DNA of 64,000 bases from Aliarcobacter cibarius (GTDB taxonomy: Bacteria; Campylobacterota; Campylobacteria; Campylobacterales; Arcobacteraceae): contig NZ_CP054051.1 in assembly GCF_013372265.1 (NCBI RefSeq), forward strand, positions 1,376,587-1,440,586, given 5' to 3'. The position numbers and the translations under genes were made by a program. How positions within the stretch are numbered: the first letter of the stretch is position 1; each line of letters opens with the position of its first letter. A model generated the notes under the pieces. That model searched no databases. It saw nothing but the letters and a program-made list of their open reading frames with translations, and was not told where the DNA came from. Positions 29,001 through 36,938 of the stretch are shown piece by piece.

Positions 29001-30296
29001 ATGTTAACAAAAATTAAAATTCTCAGTTTTACTCTTTTTATATCATTCTTTTTAGCAGCTTGTAGTACAAAAGATATAAAACCAAAAGTTCCATTTGAAA
29101 CAATAACACCAAAATTGGATTTAACAACTCTTTCAAATAGTGCAAATGATAATTTTTTAGATCAAAATCTAGCTAGTAATGAATTTTTTATTAAATATTT
29201 TAAACCTTGGAGTTCTTCAAAACTTTCATATCCAAAAAATGAAGCAATGTGGGGAATATCTTATAAAAATAAAAAAATATATTTAGAAAATCATCAACTA
29301 GCAAGTAAAGAGTGGTTTGACAAAGTAATAAAAAATACAAATTTTGAGGAATACAATTTAAATGTAAAAAAAGCTATTACTTTAAAAAATACAAATGTAA
29401 GAGTAATGCCTACAAATTCACCATTTTTTTATAATCCGAAACTTCCAGGAGAAGGATTTCCTTTTGATTACAACCAAAATTCATTAATCAAAATAAATAC
29501 ACCTTTAATAGTATCTCACCTATCAGTTGATAGAGCTTGGGCATATGTTGAATCACATTTTGTAGGTGGTTGGGTTGATATAAATAGTATTGCTTTTGTT
29601 GATGAAGAATTTATAAATGAATTTAAAACATCAAACTACTTCGTAAGTATAAAAGAAAAATTTCCTATTTATGATCCTGTATTTAGAGAATATGTAAAAA
29701 TTGGCTCAATTTTTCCAAAAAGGGGTGAAAAATTTATTATTGCTTCAAATGATGAAAACCAAAATGCAAAAATTACATATATTGATTTAAACATTGATGA
29801 AATAGAAAAAATGCCTATAAAGTACAATAGTGAGAATAGAGTAAAAATTTTAAATAGCTTATTAGAAGAACCTTATGGATGGGGAGGATTACTAAATAAT
29901 AGAGATTGTTCAAGCTTTACTCAAGATTATTTTACTGTATTTGGAAAATATCTTCATAGAAATTCAAAAGCTCAAACAACAAATGGAAAATATTTAGATA
30001 TTTCAAATTTAACTTTAAATGAAAAAAAAGATTTTATTAGAAAAAATGCAGTTCCTTTTTCTACATTAGTATATTTAAAAGGTCATATTATGCTTTATGT
30101 TGGAGAGAAAGAAAATGAACCTTTAGTAGCTCACAACATCTGGAGTATAAGACTTAAAGACAAAAATAAACAGGAGTTTAGACATATTATTGGAAAAGCA
30201 ACTCTCACAACTTTAGAACCTGGAATTGAATTAGAAGGGTTTGAAGAAAATAGCAATATTCTAAAAAAAGTTCAAGGGATTACAATTCTGAACTAA
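29001..30296 (+). CDS. SH3-domain lipoprotein with NlpC/P60 peptidase domain
   Basis: The ATG at 29001 starts a lipoprotein signal ending in FLAAC; an in-frame TTG 18 nt upstream would add residues inside kdsB and is unlikely. Bacterial SH3-like segments occupy the middle (NTNVRVMPTNSPFF, WAYVESHFVGGWVD). The C-terminal NlpC/P60 fold shows the catalytic cysteine in YGWGGLLNNRDCSSF, a histidine in GHIMLYVG and VAHN. It is probably a peptidoglycan endopeptidase of the periplasmic face. Confidence 0.88.
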   Translation: MLTKIKILSFTLFISFFLAACSTKDIKPKVPFETITPKLDLTTLSNSANDNFLDQNLASNEFFIKYFKPWSSSKLSYPKNEAMWGISYKNKKIYLENHQLASKEWFDKVIKNTNFEEYNLNVKKAITLKNTNVRVMPTNSPFFYNPKLPGEGFPFDYNQNSLIKINTPLIVSHLSVDRAWAYVESHFVGGWVDINSIAFVDEEFINEFKTSNYFVSIKEKFPIYDPVFREYVKIGSIFPKRGEKFIIASNDENQNAKITYIDLNIDEIEKMPIKYNSENRVKILNSLLEEPYGWGGLLNNRDCSSFTQDYFTVFGKYLHRNSKAQTTNGKYLDISNLTLNEKKDFIRKNAVPFSTLVYLKGHIMLYVGEKENEPLVAHNIWSIRLKDKNKQEFRHIIGKATLTTLEPGIELEGFEENSNILKKVQGITILN

Positions 30297-30308
30297 AAGC
30301 TTAGTTGA

Positions 30309-30593
30309 TTACTCTTCTAAGCTCTCTTTATCTATTTTTTGTTCAATTTGAACAAGAGGATTAAACAACAAAGAATCAATAATTTGATTTTTAAACTTCA
30401 TATCTTCAAGTTGTTGAGACAAAAATTTATTTTCTTCTTGAAGAGAAATATAGTGCGCATACAATCTATTTATATCTTTACTTGTATAGTAAATATTATT
30501 TGCAAAATATATTTTTGGTAAAAATAAAATTCCAGCTAATATAAACAAAAAAATCACTATAAAAAGTGCACTTCCTGAATTTAATCTAGTCAA
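30309..30593 (-). CDS. FtsL-like small membrane protein
   Basis: 94 residues: one transmembrane helix (about 8-27, SALFIVIFLFILAGILFLP) then a periplasmic coiled coil (DINRLYAHYISLQEENKFLSQQLEDM). This architecture and its place directly behind rsmH, overlapping it by 8 nt, match the divisome protein FtsL in many bacteria. Sequence alone does not prove it, because FtsL is poorly conserved, so no symbol is given. Confidence 0.7.
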   Translation of the reverse strand: MTRLNSGSALFIVIFLFILAGILFLPKIYFANNIYYTSKDINRLYAHYISLQEENKFLSQQLEDMKFKNQIIDSLLFNPLVQIEQKIDKESLEE

Positions 30594-31491
30594 ATTTAAA
30601 TATCCTTAATTTTGAGCTTCTGCTTCTTGGATTCTGTTTTATCTCATTTTGAGTTGGAATTATAGGCTTTTTTGTAATAATTTTACCTAAAGCATGATTA
30701 TTCCCACATTCACATCTAAAAACCCCGTCTGGACAAATACAATTTTGACTCCACTTTTTAAAATAGTTTTTTACAATCCTATCTTCTAAAGAATGAAAAG
30801 ATATTATAGCTACTATACAATTTTTAAACTTTGCATTTTCAATTGAATCAAAAAGTTTTTCTAATACTCCTAACTCATCATTTACTTCTATTCTTATTGC
30901 TTGAAAAACTAAAGTTGCTGGATGAATTTTACCTTTTGGCATTTTTTTATATAAAAAGTCTGCAAGTTCTTTAGAACTATAAAATGGTCTATTCGAAACT
31001 ATTAAAGAAGCTATTTTTTTATATTCTCTTACTTCTCCATACTCTTTTAAGATTTTTTCAAGATCTGTTTGAGAATAACTATTTACAACTGTTGCTGCAT
31101 CTAAAATTTGATTTTGGTCCATTCTCATATCTAAAGATAATGAGTTAAAGCTAAACCCTCTTTCAAGTTTATCTAATTGTAAGGAAGATACTCCAATATC
31201 TGCTAAGATACCTTTTATATCATATGATTCAAATTCTGAAATTACATTTTTGAAATTTCCTTTATTAAATTGGACCCTATTTTCAAATTCTTTTAATCTA
31301 TTCTTTGAAAATTCTAATGCTTCATCATCTTGGTCATTACATATTAACTTTATATTTGAATTTTGTTTTAATAATCCACTGCTATGTCCAGCGTAACCCG
31401 TAGTACAATCTATTATAAAACCGTCATTTATATTTTTAAAAGCTTCTAAAACTTCATTATATAAAACAGGTATATGAGGAATCTCTTGCAA
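30586..31491 (-). CDS. rsmH: 16S rRNA (cytosine1402-N4)-methyltransferase
   Basis: Methylates C1402 of 16S rRNA. The SAM site IIDCTTGYAGHSSGLL, then DIGVSSLQLDKLERGFSF and the C-terminal FHSLEDRIVKNYFK with a cysteine pair (CICPDGVFRCECG) are characteristic. The open frame extends upstream to 31527, but the family start (HIPVLYNEVLEAF) and AAGGA at the right distance favour a TTG at 31489-31491, giving 301 residues. It is followed by the FtsL-like gene, as in dcw clusters, without other dcw genes. Confidence 0.92.
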   Translation of the reverse strand: MQEIPHIPVLYNEVLEAFKNINDGFIIDCTTGYAGHSSGLLKQNSNIKLICNDQDDEALEFSKNRLKEFENRVQFNKGNFKNVISEFESYDIKGILADIGVSSLQLDKLERGFSFNSLSLDMRMDQNQILDAATVVNSYSQTDLEKILKEYGEVREYKKIASLIVSNRPFYSSKELADFLYKKMPKGKIHPATLVFQAIRIEVNDELGVLEKLFDSIENAKFKNCIVAIISFHSLEDRIVKNYFKKWSQNCICPDGVFRCECGNNHALGKIITKKPIIPTQNEIKQNPRSRSSKLRIFKFD

Positions 31492-31547
31492 TTTAATCCT
31501 TTTATCAAAATTGATATATAATAGCAAAAATATATTTAAGGCTTAAA

Positions 31548-32126
31548 ATGGTTGACCAAAGTACAATGCAGCTACTATCAGATTTATCTTTTTCTATGTT
31601 TAGTAAAAACTTTTTTGGTATTTATCATGGTTCGCTTTCAGCAAAGTTAGACCAAAATAATTTTATGATAAACACAAAAGATGCAGTATTTGATAACATT
31701 GATGAAAATTCATTTTGTCGTTTAAATATGAATAAACAAGATTTTAGATGGAATATTGCAAGTATGGAAGCCCATGTTCACTCTACAATATATACAAATA
31801 TACATGAAGCAAAATATATTGCATTTGGTATGCCTATTTATACAACAGCTTATAGCTTAGTAAATGACAATATAATATTTGAAGATTACTTTGGAAAAAC
31901 AATGTTTGAAGAAATATCTATTTATAATCCAGGAGATTTCTCAACTTGGTATAAAAGAAATGCTTTAGAAATTACAAAATACCTAAAAAACTCACCTAAT
32001 AATATGATGATTATAAAAGGTGTTGGAACTTATGTATATGATAGAGATATACATGAACTTGTAAAAAAAATAGCAATTTTAGAGAATTCTTGTAGATTAT
32101 TAAGCATAAAAAGTACTTTCAAGTAA
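31548..32126 (+). CDS. Class II aldolase/adducin-like protein
   Basis: 192 residues with the class II aldolase/adducin fold pattern: an N-terminal GIYHGSLSAKLDQNNFMI, a metal-site-like MEAHVHSTIYTN with an H-x-H pair, and IIKGVGTYVYDRDIHELVKKIAILENSC near the end. Active aldolases have a third His ligand near GHG in the last segment; here it reads KGVG. Catalysis is therefore uncertain and a binding role is possible. It is divergent from rsmH and precedes hup. Confidence 0.72.
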   Translation: MVDQSTMQLLSDLSFSMFSKNFFGIYHGSLSAKLDQNNFMINTKDAVFDNIDENSFCRLNMNKQDFRWNIASMEAHVHSTIYTNIHEAKYIAFGMPIYTTAYSLVNDNIIFEDYFGKTMFEEISIYNPGDFSTWYKRNALEITKYLKNSPNNMMIIKGVGTYVYDRDIHELVKKIAILENSCRLLSIKSTFK

Positions 32127-32230
32127 TAATTTTTATATAACTTTTATTCTGTAAGCCCCTAAATTTCAGCTTTATTAAAGTTTTTTTACTATAAAGTTTT
32201 CTCAATATTAATTACTAAGAGGAGTTACAC

Positions 32231-32506
32231 ATGAATAAGGCTGAATTTATTGATGCAGTTGCAGCTAAAGCTGGATTATCTAAAAAAGATGCTAAAGGTG
32301 CTGTTGATGCAGTATTAGATACAATTACTGAGGCTTTAGTTAAAAAAGATTCTGTAAGCTTTATTGGATTTGGTACATTTACAGTTGCTCAAAGAGCTGC
32401 TAGAACTGCAAAAGTTCCAGGAACAACAAAAACAGTTGAAGTACCAGCTACAACAGTTGCTAAATTTAAAGTTGGAAAAGCTTTAAAAGAGGCTGTTGCT
32501 AAATAA
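32231..32506 (+). CDS. hup: HU-family DNA-binding protein
   Basis: A 91-residue nucleoid protein that bends DNA as a dimer. It begins with MNKAEFIDAVAAKAGLSKKDAK, and the mid section has SVSFIGFGTFTVAQRAARTAKVPG, with the usual arm ahead of VAKFKVGKALKEAV. The arm carries TTKTVEVPATT where many HU proteins have NPQTGEEI. AGAGGAG sits before the ATG. It is followed by a strong hairpin terminator. Confidence 0.94.
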   Translation: MNKAEFIDAVAAKAGLSKKDAKGAVDAVLDTITEALVKKDSVSFIGFGTFTVAQRAARTAKVPGTTKTVEVPATTVAKFKVGKALKEAVAK

Positions 32507-32510
32507 TTAT

Positions 32511-32540
32511 TAAAGACTAAGCTTCTAAGCTTAGTCTTTA
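32511..32540 (+). terminator. Hairpin terminator after hup
   Basis: Perfect 14-bp inverted repeat (32511-32524, 32527-32540) with a 2-nt loop directly behind the hup stop. The downstream tail is only moderately T-rich. Confidence 0.7.
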
Positions 32541-32598
32541 CTTTCATATTTTGAATTTCAATATAATTCAAAACTCAAATTTACTATTTATAATTTAT

Positions 32599-32682
32599 GG
32601 CTCTATGGCGGAATTGGTAGACGCGTACGATTCAAAATCGTGTTCCATTGGAGTGCCGGTTCGACTCCGGCTAGGGCTACCA
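32599..32682 (+). tRNA. tRNA-Leu (anticodon CAA)
   Basis: 84 bases with a leucine-type long variable arm. The D-loop is GGCGGAATTGGTAGACGC, the anticodon loop TTCAAAA gives CAA (reads TTG), the T-arm is GCCGGTTCGACTCCGGC and CCA is encoded. The acceptor stem pairs GGCTCTA with TAGGGCT, including G-U pairs. Confidence 0.92.
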
Positions 32683-32710
32683 TACATTATGTAACTTAAC
32701 TTATTTTTTA

Positions 32711-32836
32711 TTAATCAATTACATTACCTTCTTTAAGAACATCTCCTAATTTAGCAATTACAACTGTTCCATATGGATGTTTAATAAAAAATCCATCTTT
32801 AGATATTATTGTCCTATTGTACTTGAGTGCAATTAT
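32711..32836 (-). pseudogene. Remnant resembling an adhesin retention module
   Basis: A minus-strand open frame without a start codon that ends in two stops. Its translation includes SKDGFFIKHPYGTVVIAKLG followed by DVLKEGNVID. This resembles the short beta-rich retention module at the N-terminus of giant LapA/RTX adhesins (pattern G..v....dG....l..GD.i.eGd.I), which plugs the TolC channel. It lies just behind a type I secretion cluster on the same strand. At about 41 codons it is a stub at best; the assignment is tentative. Confidence 0.4.
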
Positions 32837-32844
32837 TTAATAAA

Positions 32845-33426
32845 TTATGAGAATTTTAAAATAAAAGCTAACCTATTTATTACATTAAACTTTTCATAAA
32901 TACTTTTCGTATGTGCTTTTACAGTTCTTATCGAAATATTTAACTGCTTTGAAATATCTAAATATGAGATTTTTTTCAAAACTAAAAAAGCAACCTCTTT
33001 TTCTTTTTGAGTCAAAACTTCAAATTCTTTATCAATATTTATAGTTTTATTATTTGTATTTAAATTCAAAGCTAAATAGTTTATAAATTCTGGATATAAC
33101 CAAATATTTCCAGCCTTTACTGTATTAATAACATCTTTTAAGTGAATGTCATTTATTAAAATATTCGCATATGCTTTTACACCTAATGATAGTAGTTTTA
33201 CACCTTTTTCAAATGATGGATTTGAATCAAGTATAATTATAGATGTATTTAAATCAATTATCTCATTTAACATAGGACTATCTAACTCTATATTTAAAAA
33301 TACAACTATATCTTCATCTGTTACTTCAATAAGATTTTTATTGGTAAAAAACTTATATTTCAATTCCTTTGGTAATCTAATAGATTTGTTTAGTAAAGTT
33401 AAACCATCGTCATGAATATAAATCAT
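32845..33426 (-). CDS. LuxR-type transcriptional regulator with degenerate receiver
   Basis: The C-terminal LuxR/FixJ helix-turn-helix (about 130-190) has LTQKEKEVAFLVLKK and the recognition part SIRTVKAHTKSIYEKFN. The N-terminal half has receiver-like folding but an Asn (VVFLNIELDSP) where the phosphoacceptor Asp is expected, so it is probably phosphorylation-independent. It lies 5 nt after the HlyD-type adaptor gene in the secretion operon and plausibly controls export or adhesin expression. Confidence 0.8.
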   Translation of the reverse strand: MIYIHDDGLTLLNKSIRLPKELKYKFFTNKNLIEVTDEDIVVFLNIELDSPMLNEIIDLNTSIIILDSNPSFEKGVKLLSLGVKAYANILINDIHLKDVINTVKAGNIWLYPEFINYLALNLNTNNKTINIDKEFEVLTQKEKEVAFLVLKKISYLDISKQLNISIRTVKAHTKSIYEKFNVINRLAFILKFS

Positions 33427-33431
33427 TTTAA

Positions 33432-34772
33432 TTACCTCTCTGTGAATGTGTATTGCTTTGCCTTAAATATAGGTTTCATTATATAATCAAAAACAGTTTT
33501 CTTACCAGTTAAAATATCAACATTAACAACCATACCAGGTATTATTGGAAGTTTTTGTTCACCTTTTTTTAGGTAGTTATCTTCTGTTTGTACATTTATA
33601 TTATAAAAACTCTCTTTTTTTGTTTCATCCATCTCCGTATCAGGACTAATTTTTACAACTTTTCCTTCTAATCCACCATATATAGCATAATCATAAGCTG
33701 TAAATTTAACTTGAGCTTTTTGATTGTAATGTATAAATGCTATATCAGATGGTTTTATTTTTGTTTGAATTAACAGATGTTTTCCAGTAGGAACAATTTC
33801 AACAAGATTATCACCAGGTTTTATTACTCCACCAATAGTATTAAAGAATACTTTTTGAACAATTCCATCATCAGGAGAATATACATTTGTTCTAAATACT
33901 TTATCTTTTAAACTACCAATACTTGCATTTATTCTTTCAAATTCAGCACTTGATTCATTAAGTTGCTCTTGGGCAGTTTTTTTGAAATTTTCTTTAGCTT
34001 CATTAATTTTATTTTTTATTTCAGTAATAGATGACTCTATCTTTGGAATAGAAATTCTAGCTGATGAAAGTTGCATTTGAATATTATTAGCCTCTTTTTT
34101 GACTCTTAATAACTCAGATTGTGGTTTTAACTTCTTAACAACCAAAGGTTCTAATATTTTTTGTTCTTCAATTACAAAAGAATATTCACTACTTAAATAA
34201 TTAATACTACTTCTTGTCGAGCTTAAATCATTAATTTTTTGTTTTAATTGTTCATCTAAAACACTTATTTCAGAATTTAATCTATTTTTATTTAATTCAT
34301 ATAAATTTAATTCCAAATTTTCATAATGTTTAAATTCTTCAGTGCTATAAATATCAACAACATAGTTTTTATCTTCAATTTCAGCTTTTAATCTATTTAT
34401 TTTAGCTTTTAATTCTAATAATTTTTTATTTGTTGATTCATAATCAGCAACTGATTTTTGATTATCAATTCTAAGTAAAATATCACCTTTTTTTACGATA
34501 TCTCCATCTTTTACAAAAATCTCCTCAATTATTCCACCTTCTAAATTTTGAATCATTTTATTTTCATCAAAAGATATTACTTTCCCCTCACCTCTAACTA
34601 TTTCATCAATTTCAGCAATAGAAGCCCAAATAATAAAAGTAAAAACTGTAATAATCCAAAACCAAAGAATTAGTTTAAATTTCTTAGGATTTTTTTCAAG
34701 AATAGCTGAATTTAAGCTATTCATAAATTCATAATCATCTTGACTATAATTATAATTATTTTTCAAAACCAT
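33432..34772 (-). CDS. Type I secretion periplasmic adaptor (HlyD/LapC family)
   Basis: 446 residues: a short cytoplasmic N-terminus, one membrane helix (about 37-55, LILWFWIITVFTFIIWASIA), then a lipoyl/barrel half (VISFDENKMIQNLEGGIIEEIFVKDGD), long coiled-coil hairpins, and the matching C-terminal barrel (SPDDGIVQKVFFNTIGGVIKPGD). This is the adaptor that joins the ABC exporter to TolC. Its start overlaps the end of the ABC gene by 17 nt, so the stoichiometric partners are translationally coupled. Confidence 0.9.
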   Translation of the reverse strand: MVLKNNYNYSQDDYEFMNSLNSAILEKNPKKFKLILWFWIITVFTFIIWASIAEIDEIVRGEGKVISFDENKMIQNLEGGIIEEIFVKDGDIVKKGDILLRIDNQKSVADYESTNKKLLELKAKINRLKAEIEDKNYVVDIYSTEEFKHYENLELNLYELNKNRLNSEISVLDEQLKQKINDLSSTRSSINYLSSEYSFVIEEQKILEPLVVKKLKPQSELLRVKKEANNIQMQLSSARISIPKIESSITEIKNKINEAKENFKKTAQEQLNESSAEFERINASIGSLKDKVFRTNVYSPDDGIVQKVFFNTIGGVIKPGDNLVEIVPTGKHLLIQTKIKPSDIAFIHYNQKAQVKFTAYDYAIYGGLEGKVVKISPDTEMDETKKESFYNINVQTEDNYLKKGEQKLPIIPGMVVNVDILTGKKTVFDYIMKPIFKAKQYTFTER

Positions 34773-36924
34773 CTCCTTGAGATAAAGCTTTAATAACAGC
34801 TTCCTTTTCTCCTTGAAGGTATACTGTACTATTATTTAGTACTATTATTTTATCTACAATTCTAAGTAAAGGCATTTTTTGAGTAATAACAATTAGAGTT
34901 TTATTTTTCATAAAATTGTTTAAATTATCTAAAACAATATCCTCAGTTTGCTTATCCATAGAGCTCGTTGGCTCATCAAATAAATTAATTGGATAATCAA
35001 ATAAACAAGCTCTTGCTAATCCAACAGATTGTATTTGTCCTCCTGACAAACCTTCACCTCTTTCACCAATAGGCATATCATAACCTCTTGGATGAGTATT
35101 TGCAAAACTATCAACATTTGCAATTTTTGCAGCTTTTAACATTTTTTCATCATTTACATAAGATGCTCTAAAAATAATATTTTCTTTAAGAGTTCCATTA
35201 AATAAGGATATATGTTGAGATACATACCCCATATTTCTTCTTATATCAGCAGGATCTAATTGTGTAATATCTATATCATCTATTAGAATTGAACCACTAG
35301 TTGGTTCATAAAGCTTTAATATCAACTTTAATATTGTACTTTTACCAGTACCAATTTTTCCTAGTATGGCAACTCTATCTCCTGGATTTATCACAAAAGA
35401 TGCATTTTTTAATATTTCAACTTCTGTATTGGGATATTTAAATGTAACATTTTTAAATTCTATTCTTCCACTTAATTCTCTTCTAGATACGAAATCACTA
35501 TTTTTTGGTCTTTCTTCTGGTTTATTCATTAACTCATTTAAAATTTTGTATGAATTAGCCGCATCTTCATAATTTGTAATTAATCCTGCTGCTTGTCCCA
35601 TAGGAGCAACTGCTCTTGAAGATAAAATCACTATTGCTATTAAAGAACCCATAGTCAATTCAAAATCTCGAATTAAATAAACTCCTGCAATTACTATAAC
35701 AACAGTATTTAATTGTATTAGAAAAGATGTAAAAGAAGGAATAAAAGAAGATAACATTCTTGATAGAAAACCTATTTTAGCAATATTACCATTGCTTTCT
35801 TCCCAGTTCCATCTAATATTGTTATTACCACCTAAACTTTTTAAAGTTTCAAGATTATTTAAAACTTCAATTAAAATAGAATTCTTTTTAGAAATTATTT
35901 CATTTATTTTTTTAATATTATTCTGAATTGGATTTTTTAACAACACAGACATAAGTAAAATCATTAGTATCACAACAATAGGGATAATAACAATTACACC
36001 ACCCAAATAATAAATAACAATTAAAAAAAGAATTGTAAATGGAACATCAATAAACGCAACTAAAGTAGAATTTGTTAAAAAATTTCTTATAACATCAAAA
36101 TTTTTTAAATTGTTTGCGAATGCTCCTATTGGTTTTGGAATAAATTCTAATTTCAAACCTAAAACTTTTTCAAAAATTATAGAAGACATAATAATATCAC
36201 TCTTCTTAGCTGCTATTTCTAAAAAATAACTTCTTAATAATTTTAAGAAAATGTCCAATAAATATACTAAAAGGATTCCTGCTGAAAAAAACCACAACGT
36301 TTCAATTCCATTATTAGGAATAACTCTATCATAAACATTCATCGTAAATAAAGGCGTAGCCAAAATAAAAAGGTTTATTAAAATTGATGCAAAAATTACA
36401 TCAATATAAATACCTTTAGAAATTTCTAATGTGCTCCAAAACCAATGTTTTACAGTAAAATTAGATTTATCTTCTTTATCAGAATTTGTATAAGTAAATA
36501 TCTTTTTAAGTAAAATTCCAAAACCTATATACTCTTTTTCTATTTTTTCAATATCATACCATTGTTCTACAATTTCATTTGAAACTTCTGATATGATTTT
36601 TACTTTACTTCTGTCATCAGAAAAAGAATCAAGGATACAACTGCTTGAATTAGACATCAACAATATCATAGGCAATTGAAGTTCTGAAATATCTTTTAAA
36701 TCTTTCTTAATAAATTTTGTTTTTAAACCAGCATTAGTAGCTGCTCTTGAAAAGAGTCCCTTTGAATTACCTAAAGAAAATAGTTCTGGAGCAAATTTAC
36801 CATTTTCAATTGGCAAATCATGAACTAAAGATTCTCTAGAAAAAGGTTTATGATAAAATTTTGTGAAAGTAACTAAAGACTCTAAAAGTGAATTTAGAGT
36901 CTCTTCATTATATTGATCATACAT
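34756..36924 (-). CDS. Type I secretion ABC transporter (LapB-like)
   Basis: 722 residues: an N-terminal C39-like domain without the catalytic Cys motif (about 1-140), which recognises rather than cleaves substrate in LapB/HlyB types; a six-helix membrane domain (about 165-450); and an ATPase domain with Walker A GKIGTGKST, signature LSGGQ and Walker B INLFDEPTSS. It exports large RTX-type adhesins in characterised relatives. It lies between the TolC-like and adaptor genes. The expected adhesin gene is not in the cluster. Confidence 0.9.
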   Translation of the reverse strand: MYDQYNEETLNSLLESLVTFTKFYHKPFSRESLVHDLPIENGKFAPELFSLGNSKGLFSRAATNAGLKTKFIKKDLKDISELQLPMILLMSNSSSCILDSFSDDRSKVKIISEVSNEIVEQWYDIEKIEKEYIGFGILLKKIFTYTNSDKEDKSNFTVKHWFWSTLEISKGIYIDVIFASILINLFILATPLFTMNVYDRVIPNNGIETLWFFSAGILLVYLLDIFLKLLRSYFLEIAAKKSDIIMSSIIFEKVLGLKLEFIPKPIGAFANNLKNFDVIRNFLTNSTLVAFIDVPFTILFLIVIYYLGGVIVIIPIVVILMILLMSVLLKNPIQNNIKKINEIISKKNSILIEVLNNLETLKSLGGNNNIRWNWEESNGNIAKIGFLSRMLSSFIPSFTSFLIQLNTVVIVIAGVYLIRDFELTMGSLIAIVILSSRAVAPMGQAAGLITNYEDAANSYKILNELMNKPEERPKNSDFVSRRELSGRIEFKNVTFKYPNTEVEILKNASFVINPGDRVAILGKIGTGKSTILKLILKLYEPTSGSILIDDIDITQLDPADIRRNMGYVSQHISLFNGTLKENIIFRASYVNDEKMLKAAKIANVDSFANTHPRGYDMPIGERGEGLSGGQIQSVGLARACLFDYPINLFDEPTSSMDKQTEDIVLDNLNNFMKNKTLIVITQKMPLLRIVDKIIVLNNSTVYLQGEKEAVIKALSQGDGFEK

Positions 36925-36938
36925 ATATTACTAACCTC

